In this document: positions 1-7,482 of the stretch, piece by piece | Position numbering within the stretch: position 1 is the stretch's first letter | Layout: each line of letters opens with the position of its first letter | From: Clostridia bacterium | GTDB lineage: Bacteria; Bacillota; Clostridia; Monoglobales; Monoglobaceae | Length of the DNA: 64,000 nt | NCBI GenBank assembly: GCA_900769795.1 | Contig: CAAGHZ010000001.1 | Location: forward strand, 1 to 64,000 | Direction of reading: 5' to 3' | Translations under genes and position numbers: made by a program | Notes under the pieces: generated by a model | Database searches by the model: none | What the model was told of the DNA's origin: nothing | What the model saw: the letters and a program-made list of their open reading frames with translations, nothing else

Positions 1-20
1 ACACGACGCTCTTCCGATCT
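1..20 (+). other. Illumina adapter remnant at contig end
   Basis: The first 20 bases (ACACGACGCTCTTCCGATCT) are identical to the 3' end of the Illumina TruSeq read-1 adapter. They are an untrimmed sequencing artefact, not genomic sequence. The reading frame of the neighbouring AraC gene runs through them by chance, so no start for that gene should be called here. Confidence 0.97.
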
Positions 21-21
21 C

Positions 22-606
22 CGCAATAAATTCCTCTGTTTTTCCGTGCATATCGTTATGGATAAAGAGGATGCAAAATTCTTTGATGATATGCCACCTG
101 CCATGAAGGTTACCGACTTTTTAAAATTTGAACAATGCTATACCGAGATAATTGCCGCCTTTGAAAATAAATCAGAGAACAACCATCTGCTTTTACAAAG
201 TAAACTATACGAACTTTGCAATATGATACTTAGCGAGCACAAGCAAAAAAACTCAATTAAATCTTCTACCACGAAGGTGTCGCCTAAAGTCATAGAAAGA
301 GCAATAGAATATATTGAAAACAACTATATGAATCAAATCTCACTTAAGGAAATTTCCGCCTTTGCAAATTACAGCCCTATATACTTCCACAAAGCGTTTA
401 AAGACTATATGGGGATAACCCCTCATCAATATTTAGAAAAAAAACGGCTTGACTCTGCGAGGATTCTTCTTCTTACATCAAACCTGTCTATGAATGAAAT
501 CTTTGAAAGATGTGGATTTACATCACATTCGTATTTTGACTATAAATTTAAGAAAACATATGGAATTACTCCGTCAACCTTTAAAAAAGAAAGATACACT
601 CCTTAA
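22..606 (+). CDS. AraC-family transcriptional regulator, 5'-truncated
   Basis: C-terminal part of an AraC/XylS-type activator. The frame is open from the end of the adapter, and the first in-frame start codon (GTG at 46) has no ribosome binding site. About 100 residues of an N-terminal sensing domain are therefore probably missing. The last 100 residues hold the two helix-turn-helix units of the family: the first around ISLKEISAFANYSPIYFHKAF, followed by the linker GITPHQYL, and the second around MNEIFERCGFTSHSYFDYKF, ending GITPSTFKK. The effector is unknown because the ligand-binding domain is off the contig and no upstream neighbour is visible. It ends at a bidirectional terminator shared with the convergent P-type ATPase. 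Confidence 0.9.
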   Translation, partial: RNKFLCFSVHIVMDKEDAKFFDDMPPAMKVTDFLKFEQCYTEIIAAFENKSENNHLLLQSKLYELCNMILSEHKQKNSIKSSTTKVSPKVIERAIEYIENNYMNQISLKEISAFANYSPIYFHKAFKDYMGITPHQYLEKKRLDSARILLLTSNLSMNEIFERCGFTSHSYFDYKFKKTYGITPSTFKKERYTP

Positions 607-639
607 AAAAAGTCTGATGCAATGCATCAGACTTTTTTG
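605..639. terminator. Bidirectional Rho-independent terminator
   Basis: An 11-bp perfect stem (611-621 with 623-633) is flanked by an A-run on the left and a T-run on the right, so it can stop transcription from both sides. It serves the AraC gene (+) and the P-type ATPase (-). The ATPase stop codon (627-629) lies within the right arm. Confidence 0.9.
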
Positions 640-3248
640 CTTATCAGTTTTCTTATAATATCAACGGGAATAATCGTTACAGCCAGCAACATTACAACTA
701 TCCACTCCCCCAAATTCAGTCCCGCCGTCCGAAGCAAATTCCCGCCAAAATATATCATGGATATTTGTACAGAAGCAACACCTGCCATAACCGCAATAAA
801 CTGTTTATTAAGAGATAAATTTTCAAACAAATCTATTCCATCACAACGGGCGTTAAAAGCATTAAATATACTTATAAATATAAAGAATGCAAAATACCCT
901 GTATAAAAGTACACATCTCCCGCTCCACTACGAAACACGTCCCTGATTGCCGGTGCGATAAAATACAAAAGACTAAGCCCGCAAATATATAGACTGTTGG
1001 TTATTACACTGCCCCACATCTTATTATCGATTATATCCTCGTCTCTGCACCTTGGCTTTTCAAGCATATACTTTTTAAGCGCAGGCTCTCCTCCAAAAGC
1101 AATTGCAGCAAGACTGTCGATTAACAAGTTCGTCCATATCATCTGCGAAATATCAAGAGGCTTTTCTACTCCGACGATTGGCCCGAGCATAGAAATTATT
1201 ACTGCCGCAACATTTATCGTCAGCTGAAACTGCACAAACTTTTTTATACTTTTATATATGGTTCTGCCGTATAACACAGCATTTCTTACCGAGCGAAAGT
1301 TATCATCCATAATTACAATATCAGATGCTGCCGACGCGGCTTCCGTACCGCTTCCCATTGCAAACCCCACATCTGCAAGTTTCAAAGCAGGGACATCATT
1401 TACACCGTCACCCGTCATTGCTGTTACCAGATTCATCTCTTGCGCAATCCTTACAAGTCTGCTTTTATCATCAGGCAAAGCCCGCGCTACCACTCTCAAT
1501 TTAGGCAAAATTTTCTTTAACTCTTCATCCGACATTTGAGACATATCATCCGAGGTCATAACAATATCTCCGTCACCTACAAGGCTCGTCTCGCGTCCAA
1601 TTGCCTCTGCCGTATCACATCTGTCACCCGTTATCATTACTACCTGAACCCCTGCTCTGTGCATCTCTTCTATTGCACTCTTTGCCTCCGGTCTAATTTC
1701 ATCCCTTATGGCTACGATTCCAATAAGAGTTAATTTATCAGGAATTTCTTCTCCTTCACACGCACCATCTTTAACAGCAAGAGCAATTAACCGCATTGCA
1801 TCCTTTGCAAGTTCTTTTATTTTCTTCTCAAGATGTAGGCTCCCTACCTCTCTCTTTTCTCCTTGCGCATACCCAAAACGGCATTGGGGCAAAATCTTTT
1901 CAGGAGCGCCCTTTACAAACGTAACTACCTTTCCGTCATCTATCGTTGCTATAGAATACTTCTTTGCCGATGAGAACGGAACCTTCTTTATTACAGATAT
2001 ATTTTTTAAATCTTCCCCTTTCGCTCCTACGAATTCGATCAAAGCTTTTTCGGTTGTGTTACCCCCTATTATTCTGCCCCCCGAAATCTTTGCCGAAGAG
2101 TTTGCCGTCACAGCCGGCACAATCAGTTTCTTCATTGCATTGTCAATGCTTTTAAAACTTTCTGACTCTCTGCCGAGGCAGTCTATGAACCTAACCACCT
2201 TCAATCTGCCTTTACTGATTGTCCCTGTCTTATCAGTAAACAATATATTTATTCCGCCCGCTGTCTCTATGCCAATCAGTTTCCTTACAAGCACATTTGA
2301 CTTTAGCATCTTCTTCATATTAAGCGAACATACAATTGCTATCATAAGCGGAAGCCCGTCAGGCACCGCCACAACAATTACGATTACACCGATTATCAAT
2401 GACCCGACTATGTCCGATGTCACTTGCGCTGTATCTGCAAAGTATGCAGATATTAATTCAGGGTCAAAGTTGTTTGCCAGAAATGCATCGTTAAAAAAGC
2501 AGATAAGCACTATTAAAACTGCACTTATACATCCAAAGCGACTTATACTTTTGGCAAGTTTTCTAAGTTTAACTGTCAGCGGACTTTCTCTGCCTTCATT
2601 CTGTGCCTCACTTGTCAATCTGCCATAAACCGTCTTGTCACCAACCACATCAACAACCATTGTTGCTTCACCCGAGCGAACATAACTCCCCCTTAGAAGA
2701 TAGCTGTTACTCCCAAAATTATTAAAATCCGCTTTTTTAGGTGCATTTGCCTCTGCCGATTTTTCAACTTCGCGACTCTCACCGCTCAAGGAGGATTGAT
2801 CTACCATTATCTGACCATATGATATTCTTCCATCTGCAGGAACCATATCACCCGCCTGAAGCAAAACTGTGTCTCCTACAACGATTTCTGATATCAGAAT
2901 TTCCCGCAGTCTATCGTCTCTATATACTTTACATTTTACCTGCTCCGCCTCTTCCTGAAGTTTCTGGTATGTATTCTCGTTGCTATACTCGGATATTGTC
3001 GACACAAAGGTAGAAATTATAACAGATAGTAAAATCCCTGCACATTCATGCCAATCCACCTTGCCAAAAAACGTAAATATAACATTTATACCAAGGGCTA
3101 TAAGCAACACGATTATTATCGGGTCATCATAGTTATCCCAATAGGTTTTTAAAAACCCTCGCCTCTCTTTTGGTGTAAGTATGTTTCTTCCATTCTCCTG
3201 TTCAGATTTCTTTGCCTGTTCCGATGTCAGTCCTTTTATATTTTTCAT
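627..3248 (-). CDS. Calcium-type cation-translocating P-type ATPase (PMCA-like)
   Basis: An 873-residue P2-type ATPase that probably exports Ca2+ across the cytoplasmic membrane. Domain order is the N-terminal cation-ATPase segment, TM1-TM2, actuator domain (SLSGES in place of TGES), TM3-TM4, phosphorylation domain with catalytic Asp in DKTGT, nucleotide domain, hinge TGDGVNDVPAL, and six C-terminal TM helices. TM4 reads VAVPDGLPL, where the family usually has PEGLP; that Glu is a Ca2+ ligand, so the Asp is a conservative but notable change. TM6 keeps an Asp (NLLIDSLAA). The start ATG has GAGAGGGG upstream. The gene is alone, with convergent and divergent neighbours. The exact cation is inferred from family resemblance. 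Confidence 0.92.
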   Translation of the reverse strand: MKNIKGLTSEQAKKSEQENGRNILTPKERRGFLKTYWDNYDDPIIIVLLIALGINVIFTFFGKVDWHECAGILLSVIISTFVSTISEYSNENTYQKLQEEAEQVKCKVYRDDRLREILISEIVVGDTVLLQAGDMVPADGRISYGQIMVDQSSLSGESREVEKSAEANAPKKADFNNFGSNSYLLRGSYVRSGEATMVVDVVGDKTVYGRLTSEAQNEGRESPLTVKLRKLAKSISRFGCISAVLIVLICFFNDAFLANNFDPELISAYFADTAQVTSDIVGSLIIGVIVIVVAVPDGLPLMIAIVCSLNMKKMLKSNVLVRKLIGIETAGGINILFTDKTGTISKGRLKVVRFIDCLGRESESFKSIDNAMKKLIVPAVTANSSAKISGGRIIGGNTTEKALIEFVGAKGEDLKNISVIKKVPFSSAKKYSIATIDDGKVVTFVKGAPEKILPQCRFGYAQGEKREVGSLHLEKKIKELAKDAMRLIALAVKDGACEGEEIPDKLTLIGIVAIRDEIRPEAKSAIEEMHRAGVQVVMITGDRCDTAEAIGRETSLVGDGDIVMTSDDMSQMSDEELKKILPKLRVVARALPDDKSRLVRIAQEMNLVTAMTGDGVNDVPALKLADVGFAMGSGTEAASAASDIVIMDDNFRSVRNAVLYGRTIYKSIKKFVQFQLTINVAAVIISMLGPIVGVEKPLDISQMIWTNLLIDSLAAIAFGGEPALKKYMLEKPRCRDEDIIDNKMWGSVITNSLYICGLSLLYFIAPAIRDVFRSGAGDVYFYTGYFAFFIFISIFNAFNARCDGIDLFENLSLNKQFIAVMAGVASVQISMIYFGGNLLRTAGLNLGEWIVVMLLAVTIIPVDIIRKLISKKV

Positions 3249-3370
3249 TCGATTGCCCCTCTCATCCCCATTGCGTACAATAGATTATATGCGGACAAGA
3301 ATTACAGTAGTACAAAAATTCGCTAAATCCATATTGTCTGTCGATCAGAGAATCGACAGATGTGGGTTGC

Positions 3371-3397
3371 CTGTAGGGCAGGGGCTTTCTCCTGCCG
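3371..3397 (+). repeat. Dispersed intergenic palindromic repeat, copy 1
   Basis: The 27-base unit starting CTGTAGGGCAGGGG and ending CTCCTGCCG can fold on itself (GGCAGG with CCTGCC). A near-identical unit lies on the opposite strand at 46633-46659, and a related one starts at 46680. All are intergenic. Confidence 0.7.
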
Positions 3398-3503
3398 AAA
3401 AAATTACGGAATGACCAATGCCCTTCCTTACGATTTCTACTTCGTTGTCTTTTGACCGCCTAAGTTCCTTTGAACCACGCGACTATCGCGTGGTTTTCTT
3501 ATA

Positions 3504-3535
3504 CAACAAAAAAACGGTGCATATCTGCACCGTTT
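3504..3535 (-). terminator. Terminator of rpmE
   Basis: An 11-bp stem (3510-3520 with 3525-3535) with a 4-base loop is followed on the minus strand by a run of T. It lies about 25 bases after the rpmE stop codon. Confidence 0.88.
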
Positions 3536-3558
3536 TCGTTCGCAAATTTTTAAATTCA

Positions 3559-3765
3559 CTATTTCTCGGAAATACCATAACGCTTTCTGAACTTATCAAC
3601 TCTACCACCGGTATCAACAAGCTTCTGCTTACCTGTGTAGAAAGGATGACAAGCTGAACAGATTTCTATACGGATATCTTCCTTTGTAGAACCTGTCTCG
3701 ATTACATTACCGCAAGCGCACTTGATGGTTGTTTCCTTGTAATCAGGATGAATTCCTTCTCTCAT
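3559..3765 (-). CDS. rpmE: 50S ribosomal protein L31 (zinc-binding type)
   Basis: A 68-residue protein beginning MREGIHPDY, of the usual L31 length. It keeps the four zinc-binding cysteines of the C+ paralogue (Cys16, Cys18, Cys36 and Cys39). This type is used when zinc is plentiful; the cysteine-free paralogue is not in the window. L31 sits on the large subunit at the intersubunit bridge. AGAGGTG precedes the ATG by a good distance. It has its own promoter at 3838-3866 and its own terminator, so it is transcribed alone. Confidence 0.97.
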   Translation of the reverse strand: MREGIHPDYKETTIKCACGNVIETGSTKEDIRIEICSACHPFYTGKQKLVDTGGRVDKFRKRYGISEK

Positions 3766-3837
3766 CGTGTTTCACCTCTTTAATATATAAACTCAATCTT
3801 TAACAAAAAGTATGGCCTGTTCTAACAAGCACAAACT

Positions 3838-3866
3838 AGTATAACACAGATTTAAAGAAAATGCAA
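3838..3866 (-). promoter_or_regulatory. Sigma-A promoter of rpmE
   Basis: Read on the minus strand: -35 TTGCAT (3861-3866), 17-base spacer, -10 TATACT (3838-3843), about 70 bases before the rpmE start. Confidence 0.75.
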
Positions 3867-3890
3867 GTGTTTTTTTTATTCTTGTAAAAA

Positions 3891-4991
3891 TTAATCACCA
3901 AGGCACATTTTGATAGATCTTGCAGTCTGAATCCAGTAACTATCTTCTTCAACTGCTTTGTTCTTGCCGATTACATTCTCTAAAGAATCATAACTGAGGT
4001 CTGCACCATCGAGTGTAACCATGTTGCCAAACTTACCCTGCATAAGAAGCTCAACTGCATATGAGCCGTAGCGAGTTGACAAAATTCTGTCATTGGCAGT
4101 AGGAGATCCACCTCTTTGAACGTGTCCAAGGATTGTTGCGCGCGCCTCAAGACCAACAAGATCTTCAAGCTGCTCTGCTACAACGTTACCGATTCCGCCA
4201 AGACGGATTGGGTCAGGGCTGTTTTCTACCACCTTAGATACAACAACTTCGCCATTGAGAGGCTTTGCACCCTCTGCAACAACAACGAGAGCAAAATCCT
4301 TGCCTCTCTTACGGTTTTCTTTTATTGCCTCCGCAACTTTGTTTATATCATAAGGGATCTCAGGGATAAGAGCCGCATCACATCCGCCGGCAATAGCTGA
4401 TGCAATACCGATAAATCCTGCGTATCTTCCCATAACCTCTACAACAATGATTCTGCTGTGAGATTCTGCAGTAGTTCTGAGTTTATCAATTGACTCTGTT
4501 GCAGATGCCACCGCGGTATCAAAGCCAAAGGTTGTATCTGTAGACGCAAGGTCGTTATCGATTGTCTTAGGCACGCCGATAACCTTTACGCCCTTTCTTG
4601 CAAAGTCACGACCACTGGTGAGGGTTCCGTCACCACCGATAACAATAAGAGCATCGATGCCTGCATCCTGAAGGTTCTTTACACCTACATCAGATACGTC
4701 GCCGTGTTGCTCCTGGCCGTTTTCGTCAATATAGGTATAATCAAAAAGATTATCCTTGTTTGAACTATAGAGCATTGTACCGCCCTTTGAGATGCTGCCT
4801 GTAACATCATTTAAGGTCAAAGGGATAAACTCATCCCCTCCGAGATAGAGACCACGATATCCATGTTTAATACCAACTACCTCAAGTCCATACTTTAAAA
4901 TTGCAGTCTTTGTCACCGCACGGATTACCGCATTAAGTCCCGGGCAGTCTCCGCCGCCTGTCATAACACCAATTCTTTTAATTTCGCCCAC
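3891..4991 (-). CDS. pfkA: 6-phosphofructokinase (group III, mixed-substrate type)
   Basis: Phosphorylates fructose 6-phosphate to fructose 1,6-bisphosphate. Family motifs are visible: GGGDCPGLNAVIRAV at the N-terminus, IGGDGTL, PKTIDND with the catalytic Asp, MGRYAGFIG and PEIPYD. Gly in GGDGT points to ATP, while Lys in PKTIDND is shared with pyrophosphate-dependent enzymes; the pair is typical of group III PFKs. I start at the GTG at 4989-4991 because GGAGGG lies 7 bases upstream (4999-5004) and the protein then opens GEIKRIGVMTGGGD, like its relatives. A longer frame from a TTG at 5024 has a poorer site. It has its own promoter at 5108-5136. About 366 residues. Confidence 0.93.
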   Translation of the reverse strand: MGEIKRIGVMTGGGDCPGLNAVIRAVTKTAILKYGLEVVGIKHGYRGLYLGGDEFIPLTLNDVTGSISKGGTMLYSSNKDNLFDYTYIDENGQEQHGDVSDVGVKNLQDAGIDALIVIGGDGTLTSGRDFARKGVKVIGVPKTIDNDLASTDTTFGFDTAVASATESIDKLRTTAESHSRIIVVEVMGRYAGFIGIASAIAGGCDAALIPEIPYDINKVAEAIKENRKRGKDFALVVVAEGAKPLNGEVVVSKVVENSPDPIRLGGIGNVVAEQLEDLVGLEARATILGHVQRGGSPTANDRILSTRYGSYAVELLMQGKFGNMVTLDGADLSYDSLENVIGKNKAVEEDSYWIQTARSIKMCLGD

Positions 4992-5107
4992 TTTGTTTCC
5001 CTCCATATAACCATATTTAATCAACTCAAATCCTTTGAGTCAAATGTCTTTTTTAACATACACATCCTTGATAAAATTTTAACATTCCAAAAAGGGTGAT
5101 TACTACT

Positions 5108-5136
5108 ATTTTACAATATTTATCTAAATTTTGCAA
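5108..5136 (-). promoter_or_regulatory. Sigma-A promoter of pfkA
   Basis: Minus strand: -35 TTGCAA (5131-5136), 17-base spacer, -10 TAAAAT (5108-5113), about 115 bases before the proposed GTG start. Confidence 0.7.
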
Positions 5137-5335
5137 GATATTTATTATTATTCACCTATTCTTCCACTTGTTTCTGTCACTTTGCACAAATTCTGCGATT
5201 CGCAGAGCTCGTTTTAGTTTATTTCGACGTTCCATAGACAAACTTTATCCAAATGTTCAAAAATAAATAAAGTTAACCAAAGATTTTTGTATAATTCTTA
5301 TTTTTTGCCATTATTTAAAAATTATTTATAAAGAC

Positions 5336-5364
5336 TTGCATTTTTATAAGGAATAATATATAAT
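5336..5364 (+). promoter_or_regulatory. Sigma-A promoter of eda
   Basis: -35 TTGCAT (5336-5341), 17-base spacer, perfect -10 TATAAT (5359-5364), about 60 bases before the eda start. Confidence 0.8.
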
Positions 5365-5425
5365 TGTAACGAAATTATTAAACAGGCATACTTTGCCTCA
5401 CATTAACGAAAGGAAGTATATTATT

Positions 5426-6076
5426 ATGGAAAAAGAACAAGTTTTATCTAAGATGACCGAAGCCGGCCTAGTTGCCGTTGTTCGTGCATCAAACGCAGAA
5501 GAAGCAATTAAAATCAGTGACGCTTGCCTTGAGGGCGGATGCCCCTCTATCGAACTTACCTTTACAGTTCCGGGTGCACACAAGGTAATCGAGGCACTTG
5601 CCGCAAAATACAACAAGGGCGAAATGCTCCTCGGTGCCGGCACTGTACTTGACAGTGAAACTGCAAGAACCGCAATCTTAGCCGGTGCAAACTACATCGT
5701 AAGCCCGGGTTTTAACCTTGAGACCGCAAAGCTTTGTAACCGCTACCGTGTACCATATATGCCCGGTTGTATGACAATCACAGAGGTTCTCACTGCTATG
5801 GAAGCAGGCGCTGACATTATTAAGATATTCCCCGCTGACCTTTTTGGTCCAACTATCATTAAGGACATCAAAGGTCCTCTTCCCCACGCAAAGCTTATGC
5901 CAACCGGCGGCGTTGATGTTGACAATGTTGACCAGTGGATTAAAGCAGGAGCAGTTGCAGTAGGTGCAGGTTCTTCTCTCACCAAGGGTGCAAAAACAGG
6001 CGACTACGCAGCAATCACTGAGACTGCAAAGCAATTTATTGCAAAAATCAACGAAGCACGTGCGGCTCTTAAATAA
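5426..6076 (+). CDS. eda: 2-keto-3-deoxy-6-phosphogluconate aldolase
   Basis: Class I aldolase that splits KDPG into pyruvate and glyceraldehyde 3-phosphate (Entner-Doudoroff and uronate pathways); many relatives also use 4-hydroxy-2-oxoglutarate. At 216 residues it matches the family. The Schiff-base lysine is Lys133 in IIKIFPADLFGP, the catalytic Glu is Glu43 in SIELTF, and Arg20 in AVVRA is the conserved N-terminal Arg. I start at the ATG at 5426, which has AAGGAAG about 9 bases upstream; an upstream TTG gives a longer frame without a site. It is monocistronic, between a strong promoter and a 17-bp terminator. No Entner-Doudoroff dehydratase or uronate genes are nearby, so its substrate source is not shown by context. 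Confidence 0.95.
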   Translation: MEKEQVLSKMTEAGLVAVVRASNAEEAIKISDACLEGGCPSIELTFTVPGAHKVIEALAAKYNKGEMLLGAGTVLDSETARTAILAGANYIVSPGFNLETAKLCNRYRVPYMPGCMTITEVLTAMEAGADIIKIFPADLFGPTIIKDIKGPLPHAKLMPTGGVDVDNVDQWIKAGAVAVGAGSSLTKGAKTGDYAAITETAKQFIAKINEARAALK

Positions 6077-6101
6077 TAACCTATGAATTAAGGTCGTTTA
6101 T

Positions 6102-6145
6102 AAAACCTTGAAAATAGTTTTTGTACTATTTTCAAGGTTTTTTTG
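6102..6145 (+). terminator. Terminator of eda
   Basis: A 17-bp perfect stem (6102-6118 with 6125-6141) with a 6-base loop, followed by T-residues, 25 bases after the eda stop. Confidence 0.92.
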
Positions 6146-6173
6146 CATTTTCTTAAATATTTTTAATTTTATG

Positions 6174-6202
6174 TTGAAATCTTTATCTGTCTGTGCTATT
6201 AT
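6174..6202 (+). promoter_or_regulatory. Sigma-A promoter of the MFS-glycosidase operon
   Basis: -35 TTGAAA (6174-6179), 17-base spacer, -10 TATTAT (6197-6202), about 35 bases before the MFS gene. Confidence 0.72.
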
Positions 6203-6244
6203 TCGAGATGTTAACAGACACATTTATAAAGAGAGATGAGTTTA

Positions 6245-7471
6245 ATGGTTTTAAACACCGGCAGCAAAAAGACGCGCACCCTTATTGTTTGGTTTTTTTC
6301 AATTACATACATGATAAGTTATGTAACCCGCATAAATTATGGTGCCATAATATCCGAAATAGAAAACTCTACAGGATTTTCAAGAACTCTTCTTTCTATG
6401 GCACTTACCGGAAGTTTTATCACTTATGGATTTGGTCAAATTATAAGTGGTATGCTTGGAGATAAATTTCCTCCTGCAAAACTGATATGTTGCGGGTTTT
6501 TGATTACATCTTTGATAAACTTTCTTATTCCATTGTGCAACACCCCTCAGCAGATGACTATTTTGTGGTCTGTCAATGGTTTTTCACAAAGCCTGATGTG
6601 GCCTCCTCTTGTTCGTCTTATGACATCACTGTTGTCTGCTGACGAATACAAAAAAGCCACCGTCGTGGTGTCGTGGGGCAGTTCTTTTGGAACGATCCTT
6701 GTTTACCTTATATCTCCCCTGCTTATATCCATCACGGGATGGAAATCAGTATTTATAAGTTCAGCATCACTTGGCGTCATACTTTGCGCGATATGGTTTT
6801 TCTTTCCAAATATCAGCAACAAAGACATCACAACTGACAAAAAAGATTCACAAAGCAAGGGTTCAGTATTCAGGGTTTTATCCCCTGTTATGTATGGCAT
6901 ATTTGTTGCAATTATTCTTCAGGGAATGTTGCGCGACGGAGTCACAACATGGATGCCAAGTTATATAGCAGATACCTACAACCTAGGCACAGGTATCTCT
7001 ATCCTTACGGGCGTTATTCTTCCGATATTCAGTATATTCTGCTTTAATTTAGCATCATTTGTTTATCGAAAATTTATAACAAATCCCGTTCTGTGTGCCG
7101 CTGCATTCTTTGGATTTGGCACTCTTTCAGCAATTGTATTGATGTTTTCCACAGGCAACAGTGCAATACTGTCCGTCCTATTTTCGGCAATCCTGACCGG
7201 ATCTATGCATAGCATCAACCTGTTGCTGATATGTATGATACCTCCGTTCTTCAGCAAAACCGGCAAAGTTTCTACCATATCAGGTATTATAAACTCTTGT
7301 ACATATATCGGAAGTGCAATTTCTACATACGGAATAGCCGTAATATCTCAGCACTTTGGCTGGAGCATCACGCTTTTAACATGGACTGCCATCGCTGCAC
7401 TTGGCACTATATTCTGTCTTGTTTGTGCAAAACCATGGAAAAATAAGATTCAAGATAACACAAATTTCTAG
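6245..7471 (+). CDS. MFS transporter (organic anion or sugar symporter type)
   Basis: About 408 residues with roughly 12 hydrophobic segments, a major facilitator permease of the cytoplasmic membrane. After a short basic N-terminus, TM1 is followed by SYVTRINYGAIISEIE, and the cytoplasmic loop between TM2 and TM3 carries GMLGDKFPPAK, the family's motif A. The sequence resembles the anion:cation and phosphate-ester symporter groups, but the substrate cannot be read from it. The glycosidase gene starts 11 bases downstream with its ribosome binding site overlapping this stop codon, so the substrate is probably what that enzyme acts on. ATG at 6236 and ATG at 6245 are both possible starts; I prefer 6245 because GAGAG lies 9 bases upstream. 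Confidence 0.85.
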   Translation: MVLNTGSKKTRTLIVWFFSITYMISYVTRINYGAIISEIENSTGFSRTLLSMALTGSFITYGFGQIISGMLGDKFPPAKLICCGFLITSLINFLIPLCNTPQQMTILWSVNGFSQSLMWPPLVRLMTSLLSADEYKKATVVVSWGSSFGTILVYLISPLLISITGWKSVFISSASLGVILCAIWFFFPNISNKDITTDKKDSQSKGSVFRVLSPVMYGIFVAIILQGMLRDGVTTWMPSYIADTYNLGTGISILTGVILPIFSIFCFNLASFVYRKFITNPVLCAAAFFGFGTLSAIVLMFSTGNSAILSVLFSAILTGSMHSINLLLICMIPPFFSKTGKVSTISGIINSCTYIGSAISTYGIAVISQHFGWSITLLTWTAIAALGTIFCLVCAKPWKNKIQDNTNF

Positions 7472-7482
7472 GAGGCGTTATT

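Larger units (their letters stand above)
3249..3558. other. Gene-free stretch with small hairpins and a dispersed repeat
   Basis: About 310 bases without a convincing gene. Working rightwards, it holds the leader of the P-type ATPase, a small hairpin near 3341-3360 (CTGTCGAT paired with ATCGACAG), a 27-base dispersed repeat (3371-3397), a GC-rich stem with a short T-run near 3474-3497 (CCACGCGA with TCGCGTGG), and the rpmE terminator. Short open frames here overlap these structures and lack ribosome binding sites. Confidence 0.7.
5025..5425. other. Divergent promoter region between pfkA and eda
   Basis: About 400 AT-rich bases without a gene. It holds the pfkA promoter near the left end and the eda promoter and ribosome binding site near the right end. 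The middle (about 5150-5330) shows no hairpin, riboswitch or open frame that I can support. Confidence 0.7.

Noticed and set aside
1708..2628. 306-residue open frame on the plus strand
   Set aside because: It lies fully inside the P-type ATPase gene on the other strand; the composition is that of an antisense shadow and there is no ribosome binding site.
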